Below are positions 47,836-61,500 of a stretch of 64,000 nucleotides of DNA, piece by piece. The number at the start of each line of letters is the position of its first letter. The stretch's first letter is position 1. Below the pieces are notes generated by a model, which was given only the letters and a program-made list of their open reading frames with translations, ran no database searches and was not told where the DNA came from. Origin of the DNA: Siderastrea radians (taxonomy: Eukaryota; Cnidaria; Anthozoa; Scleractinia; Rhizangiidae); assembly GCA_964017195.1 (NCBI GenBank), contig OZ024890.1:51329593-51393592 (forward strand), given 5' to 3'. The position numbers and the translations under genes are program-made.

Positions 47836-49648
47836 TTATGTCAGTCCCTCACTGTGCTCTGACGAAATGCTTTGAGTAAATAAATCAATCATTTTAAATC
47901 TAAATAGGCCACCATTTTCAATATCGTTGATAAGGGCAGATCGTTTTATCTTGTCGTTTCCTCTCCAAATAAAACCATAGAGCAGTTTATTTTCATCTTT
48001 TATAAGATCCTCTGAGACCGAGATTAGTGAGGCTTTATACATAAATTTGGGAATAGCAAACAATGACCACACCGCATTCAGCTTCTGTATTCAAACTCTC
48101 GAGCTCATTTTGAATGTCCTGGAAGAAGGTACACTGCTCACTGGTTTTATTTGGAGCGTAAATATTGACAAAGACAAAAGGTTGCTCTTGTACATTGGCC
48201 TTTAAAATAATAAAACGGCCTTCATTGTCATGCATACACGATTTCAATTCAAAATTTAGCCTTTCTTTAATGAGAATCAAAACTCCTCTACTATGTTCAG
48301 AACCATGTGTTTCAACGTCTACCGTACTATAAGTTTCTTGTAAGAAAATTATGTCCGCCTTATCTTTGCTCAGCCACTGAAAGAGCGCCTTTCGTTTCTC
48401 AAAGGTTCTAATCCCTCGAGCATTAAGCGACAACAGTCCAAAATTTATATTGTGCTTCATGAATAAAATAGTGAAAACAAAAAATACAAAATTTTCCCTG
48501 CCTTTTAGTATTCAAAAGTACTGTGAAAGAGGTATGTGAAACTAAATTTAAAATATGGTAATATAGCCTTTCCAAAAGAAAAAATGGATACGAACAATTA
48601 CAATAATTAATGGTGTTAACGACACACAATAACATCAGATGACACACTAAAACAGTAGCCGGCGTGAGCTGTTAATTAAGCTACCAACAAACAAGGTCTT
48701 GCAGATGAAGGGCAAGGAAGAACGTATAAATTATTCTGGAGGCTCCATTTAAATTACAAAAGGAGGAAGCAAAAAATACAAAGTTTGAGCGGCAACCTAA
48801 GAAAAAATTAATCTACCGTCAATAAATAATTTGTCCGGCTCGGCTCGGCTAAAATAGGCTGCCTTACCCGCCTTCTTTGCCGCAAAAAATTTAGGCAGCA
48901 ACTTCTTTCTTCGATCTACAATTTCTTTAGGAAGATCAGCAGAGATTCCAAAAACTTTACCTTTCAAGTTTCTGGCCTTGTTTAGGACCCTTTCACGATC
49001 CGGATAGCGGAGAAAGCGCGCGATGATCTGTCGTGGCTTAGCTGCTTCTGGGTTAAAAGTTCCAATTCTATGGACCCTCTGAAATTTGATGTCGGAGGCG
49101 TCATCGATTCCAAGCTCTGACTTCATAAACTCGACTAAAACGTGTTGTGTGTCTTCTGCACCTTCAGGGTCTTCTTCTATACCATGGAACCTAAGGTTCT
49201 CTCTTCTCTGGTAAACTCCCATGTATAGAACTTCTTGTCTGAGCGCAGCGCAATCCTTCTCTAACTTCTTAAGTTGTTCGATCTCACTGTTGAGGAATGT
49301 CATTCCTTTCTCCAATTCTTCGATCGACTGCATGGCCTTTCTTGTTGTTGACTCGGGAGTTTCCACTTTCATACTTAACTCGTTTACTTTAGCGTCTACG
49401 TTATTAACATAGCTATCGAGACTGTCCAGTTTCGTTTCCAGCGTTTCTAGCTTTTGAAGTACCATTTCCAGTTTAGGCAACACTCCTTCGGCCATTTCCA
49501 ACACCGAATGTACTTCGTCGTGGTCGCTGTTCTCGTCCGGTGGGTCGAATTTAGATTTTTTATCTCGTAATGATCTGTTATCCTCTTCACTTGATGTAGA
49601 ACTACTTTTTCTGCTTTTTCTTTTAAATCTTTGAAGTAAATCTGCCAT
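47836..49648 (-). mobile_element. L1-like non-LTR retrotransposon, internally deleted
   Basis: The first open frame (48797-49648, minus, 283 aa) is an ORF1-type protein. It has a basic/acidic N-terminus, a long coiled coil (about 60-140) and then an RNA-binding core (RENLRFHGIEED, RVHRIG, ARFLRYPDRERVL). The second (48035-48460) begins an APE-type endonuclease (LLSLNARGIR, IIFLQETYS, VFVNIYAPN). It stops about where the catalytic GDFN motif is expected. Directly after it, 47836-48072 encodes the far C-terminal part of the reverse transcriptase protein (LLYGFIWRGNDKIKRSAL). The catalytic reverse transcriptase is missing, so the copy is dead. Confidence 0.82.
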
Positions 49649-50154
49649 TAAAAACTTAAAGGCCTTCCATAAAAATATTATTTAGCTGGAGCTCACAGAA
49701 ACACGTCTACACCCGCTCCATGCCCGACCCAGTCTCATAATAATTATTTATTAAAATGAAATTCGCGTCACACTTTCTTCATCGTGGGTCGGTCCTCGAA
49801 AGTAAAATCGGCTAAGCAAGAAATATTTAAGACTACATCTGTCTCAAATATGAGCGCGTCTTTTAACAGTTTTTTCAACGTCAACATAAATAAAAAGTAA
49901 ATGACACACAAAGTCCCATCTCAAATCGTAATTTCTTTGAACTTAATGCTCAAAATCATGTCAAAATGACGGCTATGATTTTTATCAGACTACAAAGCTT
50001 GAGAAGCTGAAGTTTTATTCCTTAAATAAATAACGAATGCAGGATTCACATAAAGCTCTCCTAAGTTCGAATAAATTCTAAGTATCGTTTCTTAACAGTA
50101 GGAGGAATTCATAAATCCGGCCCCAGGTCTCGCCAAAGATTTGCAGCCACATAC
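49649..50154. other. Non-coding with dispersed repeat
   Basis: About 49750-49980 is a direct, diverged copy of about 4600-4830. No gene is seen. Confidence 0.55.
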
Positions 50155-53100
50155 CGTCTCAGTTTGTCCATAGTAATCCCAGAGTTCCACTCCCGTTTCT
50201 TCTTTCCATCGACTCAACATTTGTTTGTTCGATGGTTCTCCTGCGACGAAACACAATTTTAAGCTGGGAAATCGAAAACTTTTCAGATCGCTTTCATCAA
50301 TTGCTCTCATGTAAACGGAAGGTCTAAATTGAGCTTTTGTTATGGGATACTCCTGAAGAGTCTCCAGTGTTTCTCTGGCAGTCACTTTCTTGTAATGAAC
50401 AAAAGCTCCTGCACCAACGGACCAATTGTTGAAGAAAGTCATTACCAGAAGAACAGTCCATCCAGTAGGGGTGGTCACCCAGACTAAATCTTTTTCTCCA
50501 AAAAAAGATCTAAAAAAGGAAGAAACAGACATTTTTATCAGTTCTTCACCGAAACACCGCAATCCTAATAAAGACCACGGTCGATCTTACGTCCGGTTCG
50601 GAATGGTTGGCGATGGATTCTGTTTCGGTAGATAGTGGTCATGAGTCTCCGTTCGTCAAAACTGAGATAATAGAACCAAAATATATCTAAACGATTAGCA
50701 TTTTTTTATAACTCGCTTGTTAATCTCTGGTTTTTACTGAATGGCTTTTATTAATCTCGTGGAACAGAGTTTTCAGAACATATTCCTACGCGTTTTACGA
50801 GACTTTTAAATATCTGTGCATCAGTCTGTGACAAAACGACCGGACTTTTTTCTATTACATTTGTCATCCTGCATTATTTAAGTTCAAATGAAAAATTTAA
50901 AGGCTCCAAATTGCACAGGGGACGTAAAACTAAAAGCCTAAACAAACACAGGATCAACGAACCATGAAGATGACGATTTTAAACGGCAGGGACTGCTATT
51001 CCGCAAAAGCGCACAAAATATGGCTTTTAACATGACACGTATTTTCATTAGAGTTTTTTGCACCCAAAATGCGCCAGAAGGGTGCTATATCAATGAATAT
51101 CGATCTGTGAGATGTGAAAAACAACTTTGTCGCTTACTTTCGCATCCCTGCACCGCCCAGGCCCATACTGGCCTGTGAATGTTCAACCATCTTCCCATTG
51201 CCGGTTGTGCCGCTGGAGAAGAAAATATCAGCGGGAGCTGAGCTTAACGACTTCACAGTCTTTAAAAAAGTGAGGCTCCCTCGAGGTCTAAATTGCTGCG
51301 GGACGCACGACCGGAAGTGAGTGCGTGCAGCTTTTTTTTAGACCTCAAAAACCCATTATTTTCTTGTAGGACTGGAAAACCATCATTTTCGGCCGTGCAT
51401 CTATAGCATGCAAATATTGGTAAAGATGATTCTATAGATAGATATGGCTGGTTGGGTTCAAAAACTAATCAGCAGAAAATTTCGAGAACCCATGCCACCA
51501 AACACGAGTTAAATCCATAAACATAAGTCTTGGCCTACAATCAGGGTTAGCATAAATGAATAGGTCTACTATCGTTTATACAATAACTGAAGATAATGCG
51601 CGCGCTGTGACTGGTCAACTCCTATTGATTATTATACCAGTAAACCACATGGAAAATGCAGTTATTACATAGAAGGGATACATGGGATGTTGCATTACAA
51701 GGAAAGGATACATGGGATGTTGAATAACACTCGAATTAACAAATAAAGAAGCCTCGACTGTGCTCTGTTCTGTTGTAATGCACGCAGGAAGCGGTGAGAG
51801 CACGAAAGAAGTGTAGGGGGAAACACGAGACGTAGTCTCGAGTACTTCTTGAGTGCTCTAGCCGCAGTCGAGGCTTCTTTATTTGTTTTATAATAAAGAA
51901 GCCATAATTTCCCCACGCATTCGCGTAAATTTTCAAAACAAACTTCATTTTCCAAACGAACAGCGTGCATCTGTACTCTCACAAAGCACGCTAAAATACG
52001 CCAATCACAATCCTTGTTAGAATGGTTCAAATAGTTTGATTGGTTGAATAAGACGAAAGCTGTCAAAATGTCAAACCATCAAAGTTCGCAAACCATCAAA
52101 GTTCAAACCCTGAAATAGTTCAGCGGGTTCGAGTAGTTTTTCGGTCCAAAAACAGGATCGAAAAGTAAATTGTTCAGTGAAATCCGGCCGAATTGTGGCT
52201 CATGAAAACCTGCACATTATTAACATGACAATTAGAAAACAAACTGCTTAAGGCTTGTGGCTGGTACTTAACAAACTGCTGGGCTGTGTTTCGTGAATGA
52301 ACAACAGTCGAATTCATGGGAACAAGGAGATTGCTTGAGGTGACAGCGTCAGGAAAACGCGGCTGCTGTGACTGCTGTGGCCTTCCACTCAACACACTGG
52401 AAAGGATATCGGAACAAGCTCTTAGTTGTTCACTCGAAGGGCGGGCGTTGTAGTTTCTGAGGCTTGCTTCACTGCGATGGCCGGAGATCGCCATGATGTG
52501 CCGCGATGGAACTTGCCTGTCGGACCACAGCGTGATCGCATCGCTCTGACACTATGATTGGTGTAAATTTTGGACAGAGACGCCAGTTTGGAAATCTCTT
52601 TCATCATTCCTGCAAGTTTGTTGACCCCCAGAGGTTTGTTGTCGTACCAGACTTGATCTTCCTTTGTTACAGCTCGTTTTGGGTACTGGAAAAGTGCTTC
52701 ACACCGGGGATTTAGTTTCTGAAGATACATCTTTAGGCAGTTGAGGCCGTCAAAAAGGTGGTCATCTGATGTTGAATACATCCTAGCCTCCTTCTCCACA
52801 CTGCTAACGTCGTCAATTCCTCCAGGGTGATTTTTCGTGGCCTCGTCGTGGGTCATTGAGACGTACTCGCGTCCTCTCTCGTCCATCAAGAGCTGGAAGC
52901 TTTGTTTTGTTAGTTCTCTTAGACCTTCGCGTCCTCGACGGCACCAGTACAGATTGATGTGAAACCAGACATTCCGTAGAAGGCCTCAAGGATTGTCTCC
53001 TCGAATTGCACCGGAGGATTTTAACTTCTGAAGGTCTGCTTCTGGCATGGGAGGTTTGTGTTTGGTGTTTTCTTTGTTTTCTCGCTTGTTTAATTTTATC

Positions 53101-56100
53101 TGACTCTGTAGCAGCTTGTTCGAGGCTTGAAAGTCGATTCCTTTTGTAATAGAAATTCCTCGGTTGAGCGGAGGATTGTTGAGGTATCTCTCTATAGCGT
53201 TTCGAATGGCAAGGAGGGATGACCTTGAGTAAGGTTCACCATCTTTTGTGCGAGCTTCAGCGTAGAAATGACGAAGGTAGTTATCTAGCTCTTTGTTGGT
53301 CATTTCGTGAAGGCTTCTCGCAATTTTTCTTTCACGGCACCAAGCTGTTTTGAAAACGTCAGAAAAAAACATTTGTTATATGAGATAGGTCTGTGATGTA
53401 TATTGTTGAGGAAAATTTAAAGTTATTGTTTATATGTGTGTATTCGCTAGATAATTAATTTTCAAGTTTTCTTACTTGTTTTTTTTTGTTTGTTTTTTTT
53501 TAACATGAAAATGTACCATACGAGCGTAAGCCGTGTTTGAGTTTCAATTCCGTACTTTAGCTTATGACATTTTTACAGCATAAAAGGTCATAAAACTTAC
53601 CTTCAAAAACTCGGACAGCCCATTTTGTGTTCTCTTTGGTGTTTTTCGTCTCTGCTTTCTTTATTATTTCGTCAATTTCGGCGCTTGACATGTTTACAAA
53701 CCTTTGGTTGACTTTTCTGTTGCTACTTGCCGGCTCGCCTTCGGCTCGTGACTTACAAGCTCGTGAAGCTTATTCTAAATCACATCATATTCCGGACCTT
53801 GTCTCCATGGCAACTGCCCCAGAAACTACCGCTGACCAACCGCGTAATCCACCGAGAGACAGTGCTGATTCTCCTGCAGGAATAGCTGACCTGTTCAATC
53901 GTTTTTTTGCCTCCGTATTTACTTTTGGCAGTCCAGTGGAGGAGATAACGTGCGAGCCATCGGACACCGTTATGGTCGATCTAACTCTCGCTGTGACTAC
54001 GGTCCAAGCTGCACCTGAAGCACTGGAAGTCGGTAAAACCACAGGGCCGGACGAAATTGCAGCTAAGTTGCTCAAAGAGACTGCCTCGGCAATCGCTCCA
54101 TCCCTCTGTAAGATCTTCAACAAATCACTCCAACTAGGGTCTCTTCCGAGCGAATGGAAACTGGCCAACGGTGTACCTGTTACAACCTGTTACAACAACA
54201 ACCTGTTACAACCTGTTACAACCTGTTACAACAACTGGCCAATGTTGTACCCTAAAGGGTGCAAAAGAACACAAGGAAAATTACCGTCCCATCTCTTTAT
54301 TGCCAATAGTGTCCAAGGTCTTGGAGCGCTGTGTGTTGAAGGGCATCAAGGGCCATCTGTATCAAGTAATTTCACCTCTTCAGCATGGTTTTTGCACTGG
54401 AAGATCGTGCGTCACCAACCTCCTTGAGGCTTTTGACCACATTGGCCCACTTTCAGACAGCAGCAGTCAGGTTGATACCATCTACCTCGATATGTCGAAG
54501 GCCTTCGACAAAGTCAGCCACAGACGCCTCATCCATAAGCTAAGCCTAGACGGCTTCGGTGGCAAGCTGCTCAACTGGTTCCAGTCCTACCTATCGGGTC
54601 GCCGTCAACGCGTCACGGTACTCGGTGCCAATTCGAAGGATCTTCTTATTACCTCTGGAGTACCTCAGGGCTCTATACTTGGACCGGAGGGGGCACCAAT
54701 CTGAATAAACTTTAAAGTTTCGCTGTGTTTTTGTGCGGGAAGTTGCTTTGCAATGCCGTCATTTGGGCGGTGAAACACCGTGGAAATTCAAGCAGCATTT
54801 ATGGAAGGTCATTGCCGAGGCCGTTCGAATCTGGCTGAAACTGTTAGCATCCTCAAAGGAATACGGCATTGATGTTTTTATACAGGTTTAACCAGGAAGT
54901 CCCTCGCAAACAGCAGTTTCCCCTTTAGTTTTCTAGCCTGCCTTAGAACGGAGGAAAACGGAAAACGCGCACAAAGCAAAAACGAGAGTCTCTCTGTTCT
55001 TAACCAATCTTCCGAAGCCCCTGGAAAGTGCCTGCAGACATGAAAGATATTACAAAGATATTTTTATCAATTTTATTGCAAAAGAAAAGTTTGAAATTTT
55101 TCTTAACTTAAACTACTTTTCCCAGTTTAATATGTCCAATATTGTCAAGATTTAAATGTGTTATAATTAAATGGCGTCTGTTATTTGATGCAAAAGGACA
55201 GTGACAGTATGCAACCAAGTCCTAGAGAGACCTGAGTAGCATTAACTGAACTTCACATGGGTCAGCATAGAACATACAATTGAGGAGATGAAGAAGAGAG
55301 CTCCTGCAGTCCTTGATTTCCTTGCCACAGTAGTGTTACAGTTGTCAAAGCGAAGAAAGATCAAATCACCCCAATGTGAGTGGCATATGGAGATGTGGAA
55401 GGGAGCTCATCCCTATCCAATATGTCATGGCCTTTCCAATATGTCATGGCCTTTATCCTTGGAGATGGACACCTTAATAGTGAGGTTAATGTATCTCGCA
55501 TATTGATGACAATCATGAACCCCAAAACTGATCTTTTCCATTTCATACAAAGTTATGTTGTTTATCATTAAGATGTGAAAATAATATGTGACCAGGACTA
55601 TCAATTTGAAGTGAGAATGTTTACGAACCTATTAACTGAAAGTAGAGCTTCACAATTATGATTAAAAAAATGTCCCTATCACTCCTCAGCTATAGCCTTA
55701 AATTTGCAACCACTGCAAAAGAAATTTGAATGTAAATGTTTTTTTTTTTTTGGAAATAATATTTTTGTAATGATATGGCAATCCCCTATTTTTCTGTGGT
55801 TCTGATTATTTTCCCTAGAATTTCCTTTGAATTAAAACTATTACTACAAAACTTTTTTACATCTACATTATAGAAAATAATTGTGTGGATCCAGAAAATA
55901 TCCATACCCCTCCCAAGGAAGGTTTCTGGTTGGACTCCCCCACCCCTTTGGAAATACCAGTTTAGTTTCAAAGTCTAAAGGTATGGGAGGTTAATGGACA
56001 TTTCCTGGAAACCACACAATTTTACTAAAATTCGTACCGTAAACATGTTTCAGACCTTTGACCAGTGCAGTTCTCTTGGTTTGGTTCAGTCCCATGACGT

Positions 56101-58564
56101 GCTAAAATATGCTAAATGATCTAGGTGACAGCTTAGAGGATCATGTCAGAAAGAAAGTTTGACAACGTTGTCTCCAGAATCCTAACAAAAATCATTATCA
56201 ATGGCTACAAACATTCTGACATGCACTGGATCACTCAATTTCACTACTTTTGACAAGGTTTTAAGTCAAAATTTGAAATTAATATGACACAAGGCCAGTA
56301 TTTCAAGGAAATAGATTACACCAATTATTTGTTGTCAGAGGGTTACGATCAGGGAAAGAGTTACATTGTGTTGGTGTTGTTTAGTAGAGTGCTGTTGGAG
56401 TCTACTTCCCCTACCTTCAAACTTATGTAATCATTCACTGAAAAATAATTATGGTGCCAGTGAGCAATTATTGTTACACCAGTACTCAAAAGACATATTG
56501 ACCAAGCATCCTCTCTCAGTCAAAACAAAGTTGAAGTCATATGTTGGCTACCTGAAGCAGTTTCTAATTCTGACAAAAGTGATTGATCCCCCACTGCCAC
56601 CTAGCTAATGCCTACACAGCCCAGGTGGCTCTACATGAATCACAGGTACTGAAGGGTAATCAGCTACCTTTGATTAAAGACCTGCGAGGAAGAGAGCGAG
56701 TCACAGGAGCAAAGATAGCCTGTTCCAGACTCCAAGATAGAAGGAAAACCGAATAAAGAAAGGATCAACTGTGCACGGATCGCATGGCTGCCATTTTACG
56801 ACATTTGACTTCCGTTTTGAACTTAAGTATGCGTACTAAAACCGGAATCCCACGATTTGGCAATCTCGTTCCCAGAGGTTGCATTCCTTTTGGTCAGCAC
56901 CAAGGAGGCAAGACCTCTGGGATAATCAATGTCAAAATGCTGACGAATCGAAATCTGATTGGCTACTAAAAGTTACCGGAAGTCTACGAGTAAGAAGTTT
57001 CAAAACAGGAAACGAAAATGTCTTGCGATGATTTTGCTGGACGTTTTCGATCACGTCAGAGACTAAGTCAGAGACGGACAGTGGGAAAGAAATCAGAAAA
57101 TGTGCTATACAAATTCCCAAAGAATCGATAAATGCAGTCAAATTCACATTCATGTTAGACAAGACGTAAAAAGGGAACAAGTGTCGGTCGCATGATTAAA
57201 ACGAAAAAGGCGCCAAAACCTTGTGATATGTTGCAGCGGTTCTTGCCAAAAGCTGAATGAATATCCGCTTCGAGATAAACGACGGTCGAAGGAGCACAGT
57301 TTTGGAATAATTCCTCTAATTTCCATCTCTAAAGTATGGCTCATGGACAATGGTGGCTTGAAATTTATTCTCAACATTGTCTAAGGCGGATGGAAGCTGA
57401 CAGTCTTTCCAGTGCAGTCGTAGAAGTTAAAATAAGCGGCTTTGTGTTAAAAATCCGTTCACTCTGCGGAGCCATGTGCGAGTTCAGAAGACAGGATTTA
57501 AGCTTATTTTGTTGAACTGGAGCAGATAATCTCACTGTAGCTGAAAAGTGAATGGTGGATTGGCTTCTTGAATTACGTGGTGCAGAAGGACAGAATCTTA
57601 TGACAGAATGACAAAAACAACAAGAACAGCGATCCTGCTTATTTTTGCAAGACATCGTATCTGCCGTGTTTGTAAGCTTTGAAAGTTTGCAGCTGGCAGG
57701 ACTAGTAAACCTCTTCGAGTGTAGGCAAAAGGTCTTTCTTTAGTATTAAATTGTTTTCACTATCAACTTTCACTGTCTTTGTAAGAAATCGTCCATCCTT
57801 GATTGTGATAGGTTTTCAATGTTTCTAGCTGTACTAAAAAGTGGCTGTTTAGTTTGCCTTGATTCACTGAGTTGAATTATTTACAGACCTGTGATACTCG
57901 TTAATAAATTGTACCTAAGTCATTTTGTTGTGTTTATTCTATGTAGTGTTTTAGTATTTCGGCAAACGAGCTTTCCATACAAAACCTATACCGTTGTAAA
58001 ATATTTACCGACGTGGTGGTAGAGAAAACACAACACCAGCACAGTTGAAAAGCAGAACACAACACAACGCCGGCTCAGGTACGTTTCATAAATAAATGAC
58101 CTCTCTACTTTGTCCAAGACCGTTTAATAGCAACAGTACAGTTGATTTGCTTTGTGTCTTCCTTAATAATTTAGCAGTCAGACTCTGTATATAAGTTTAC
58201 CACGCGCTAAAACCAAGGTCATGTTTTTTTAAAGGTTGATTTCTTGCTCAGTTAGACTTTTCAAATTAGTAAGCTTACAAAACACAAAAAGGATCTACAC
58301 ACTATTTGACTGCTAAATGAACCTCGTTCATGACTATCGTTTTTTTTTCTTTCATGATGTCGCTGAAAATTTGTTAATTAATTTTGTGAAGGGCCGTAAG
58401 ATGTGAAATAAAATTTGGGACGGCACTTCAAACTCTTCGACAATGGCTACGTTTTCAGTACCCTTGAAAACTTTCATATTTGATATTTGTTCGTCTATCA
58501 AAAAGTTTAATGAGGATACGACTAGAATAAAAGAGTTGATTTTCTCTTCACCACTTTTGCTAAA

Positions 58565-58597
<33 letters not shown>

Positions 58598-61500
58598 GTC
58601 ACAAACGCATGGAGGTAGCCAGTCACTGAGAGATCTTTCATATTCAGCTGGCAGTACACAAATGGTATCTTTACCCTCAACAACAACAGTCTTCAGCGCC
58701 TCATATTGGCGTTCTTTTCATTAGAGGTCCGGTCTCTTTTCTGAATTGAATTTTCTAACGTGAAGTGAACAAATTTAAACAAATTTATAGAAAACGGTGC
58801 GGCCATCTTCGCGAGTTTGCGAGCGAGGATTATTGTCATTTTAACGCGAGTCTCGCGTGAATGTCAAAGGCACCAAAAACAAGGGGACATCCTAATATTT
58901 CGCGCCTTTTTTGTCTTTACACGACCCATAACGCATACTCAGTTCAAAATCTGCCGCACATGCGCTTTAAAAAACCGGAAGCCGCAAAAGTGGCATCCCG
59001 TTTTTGATTATCCCAGAGTCCGTGGCATTTCGATCCCACTGACCGTAAATGCGCGCGGGCTCTGGGGACGAGATTGACGATTTGGGGGATAAAAAAATTC
59101 CATTATCCCAGAGTCTCTACTGGCGACCACCCGCTGACCAAAAAGCCAGTGGACTCTGGGTACGAGATTGATAAACCATAGAAATGTGCGGTATGTTGCT
59201 TAAATAAAGTTCAAATAAAGCACAGATTCTTTAGTAGCTTTAGTTTACTCTGTTTCTCTATTTAATTGGATAACGGAACTGATGAAGACTGCATTCGTAT
59301 ATGTGAGAATTCATTCTCGTCTCCAGAGCTGCGATCCTTTTGGCCAGCACCACAGATCGAAAGTTCTGGCAGGGGCCAGGATAACGCGCAAGCCCAGTAG
59401 CTGCCCATTTTTGTGACCGATAGTACCCGTTATTGTTTCAAATCTCTGAGGCTGCGCAGAAAGCCGGAAGTCTGTGATTCGCGGACTTCCTGCTTCGGAC
59501 CCTGACAGAGCTCTCGATCCGAGAATGGTGAGAATTTTGAAGGCAAAATTTCTGATGGAAATTCTCTACAAAAAGTGTTTTCTTGACAGAACTGTTGAAA
59601 TGTTTGATTTGCATCACACGTAACAGTATTTAACTAACCTGAAAATCACCACTTGCTGTTTTAAAGAGATTCTCAAAGGACAGCCAGCCTTCCCTACAAA
59701 GACAAGACAAATTTATAATAACACATTTATCATAACTTAGCAATCCATGAAACATTAAACCGAATTGAACTCATTCAGAATAATGAGTGAAAAAAAGGTT
59801 TCACCGATAACTCGAACCTTCAAGGGAATCAAAAAGGGTTTGTGTTGTCGGGAGTTCGAGATGTCGATGGTAAAATTATAAAGAAAATGACCTGAAGGGA
59901 AAAAACATTCACTTTGAGTTGCTGGGGGGTTACGGGTTACCGGGAGTCAACTATATACGTTTAAAGTGCAAATGAGATTGGATGCTGCAAAAATTGTCCA
60001 TCATGCACAAAATGGAGTGATTTACAACACATGACGATTCGCGCCTGTGCGTGAAGGCGCTACTTCTGTAGAAGATTAGCCAGGGATTTGAAAGTTTTGA
60101 AGATTTTATTTTGCACTAGACTTTACGGCTTTGTTCCTTCATCGATTAGCTCAGGAAGCGTCCGAAGTTACAATCGTAGTCAATTGAAAATTTGTTTTCC
60201 ATAAATCCTTCAAGTTCCCTGATCGAACTTGTACATCAACGACTGAACTACGAAATGTGTCCGTTACAAGTGAAAATTGTTCTTTTTTTTCTTGTCGCCT
60301 AATGTCACCTGACCTTATTTTTCCCACCTCGCTAAGTCAAGACGATAACTGACAATATGCACGAAATGCAAATCACATGAAGTGACTTACATTTTCAAAT
60401 CCAACAAAACCAACTGCAGACTTACACCACCAACCTCCGCGATGTACGAAAAAAACCGAACTTTTGTTTGTTTGGTTTAGGCTCTTGGTTCAGGTTGGGC
60501 CATCCAGGGAGACCCAGGGGCAGACAATCGGGGCGAGAGGCAGATAAAACGGGCGAAATTTATGCGAGCAGGAGCCTGGTGCAAGCGAAAGTTTTAAACT
60601 TTTGCTCGCACCAGGCTCCTTCTGCCATAAGTTTCGCCAGGAGCCCATTACCCAGAGCGCGCAACTTCCATACTGCGTCTGTGAAACGACGTCGTTTTCA
60701 CAAGTTAATTTATTTTTAGATAAGCCTTTCCCGCGAATTGAATTGAAATAGCCAATCAAAAAGCGATTACGTAATTAATAATAGACTGCAGTTAATACGT
60801 AACTACGACAACTCGTCCACGTGGGTTTACCTCGGTGTAAGAACTTGACAAGATTTTCTTTGTTTGTTAGCCTTTGTTTTGCTGTATGGTATTGTTTAAA
60901 ATGTTTTTCTTTCCTTTGTTTTACGTCATCTGTGAGTTTCACAGGTTCTTACACCGAGGTACAGCCGTCCACGTTGGAAATAAACATGGCGGACACAAGT
61001 GAGGAATCTTCTTCGGAGAGTTCTGACAGTATTTCAAGCGTGAATTTCAGTATTTACACGGAAAGTAGGAGCTCAGATGAAGATCTGCAGAACGAAGAAC
61101 CCGTTTTTCCCGCGGGAAAGGCTTATCTAAAAATAAACCTACTTGTAAAAACGCCGTTGCATGAATTTATGGCAGTTGCATGCTCCGGGTAATGGGCTCC
61201 TGATTTCACCCGTTTTATCTGCCTCCCGCCCCGACTAACTGCCCCTGGGTCTCCGAGGATGAGGATGGGCCAGCCAGCTCTGTTTGTAACACGATATAAC
61301 GTTACCTTTGTTTATCCTTGATTCTGTTGACAATAATTCTGCTTTTTATATTGACTTGACTGGAGTTGGCAACCTTTTCAGAAATCGAAAAACAACGAAT
61401 GAGATGACGAAAAGCAACAGGTAACACGCAAAATACCGTAAAATTCCGACAACAAGGCCTGGGATTATATTTGTCCAAAATTGTAAAAATTTGCGGTAAT

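Noticed and set aside
53627..54427. A 266-aa host protein
   Set aside because: The frame fuses antisense of the Crypton first exon, unrelated sequence and a LINE reverse-transcriptase piece.
60821..61192. Secreted protein gene with signal peptide
   Set aside because: The hydrophobic start spans a foldback arm; only the later acidic segment could be an exon, and it lies inside the repeat.
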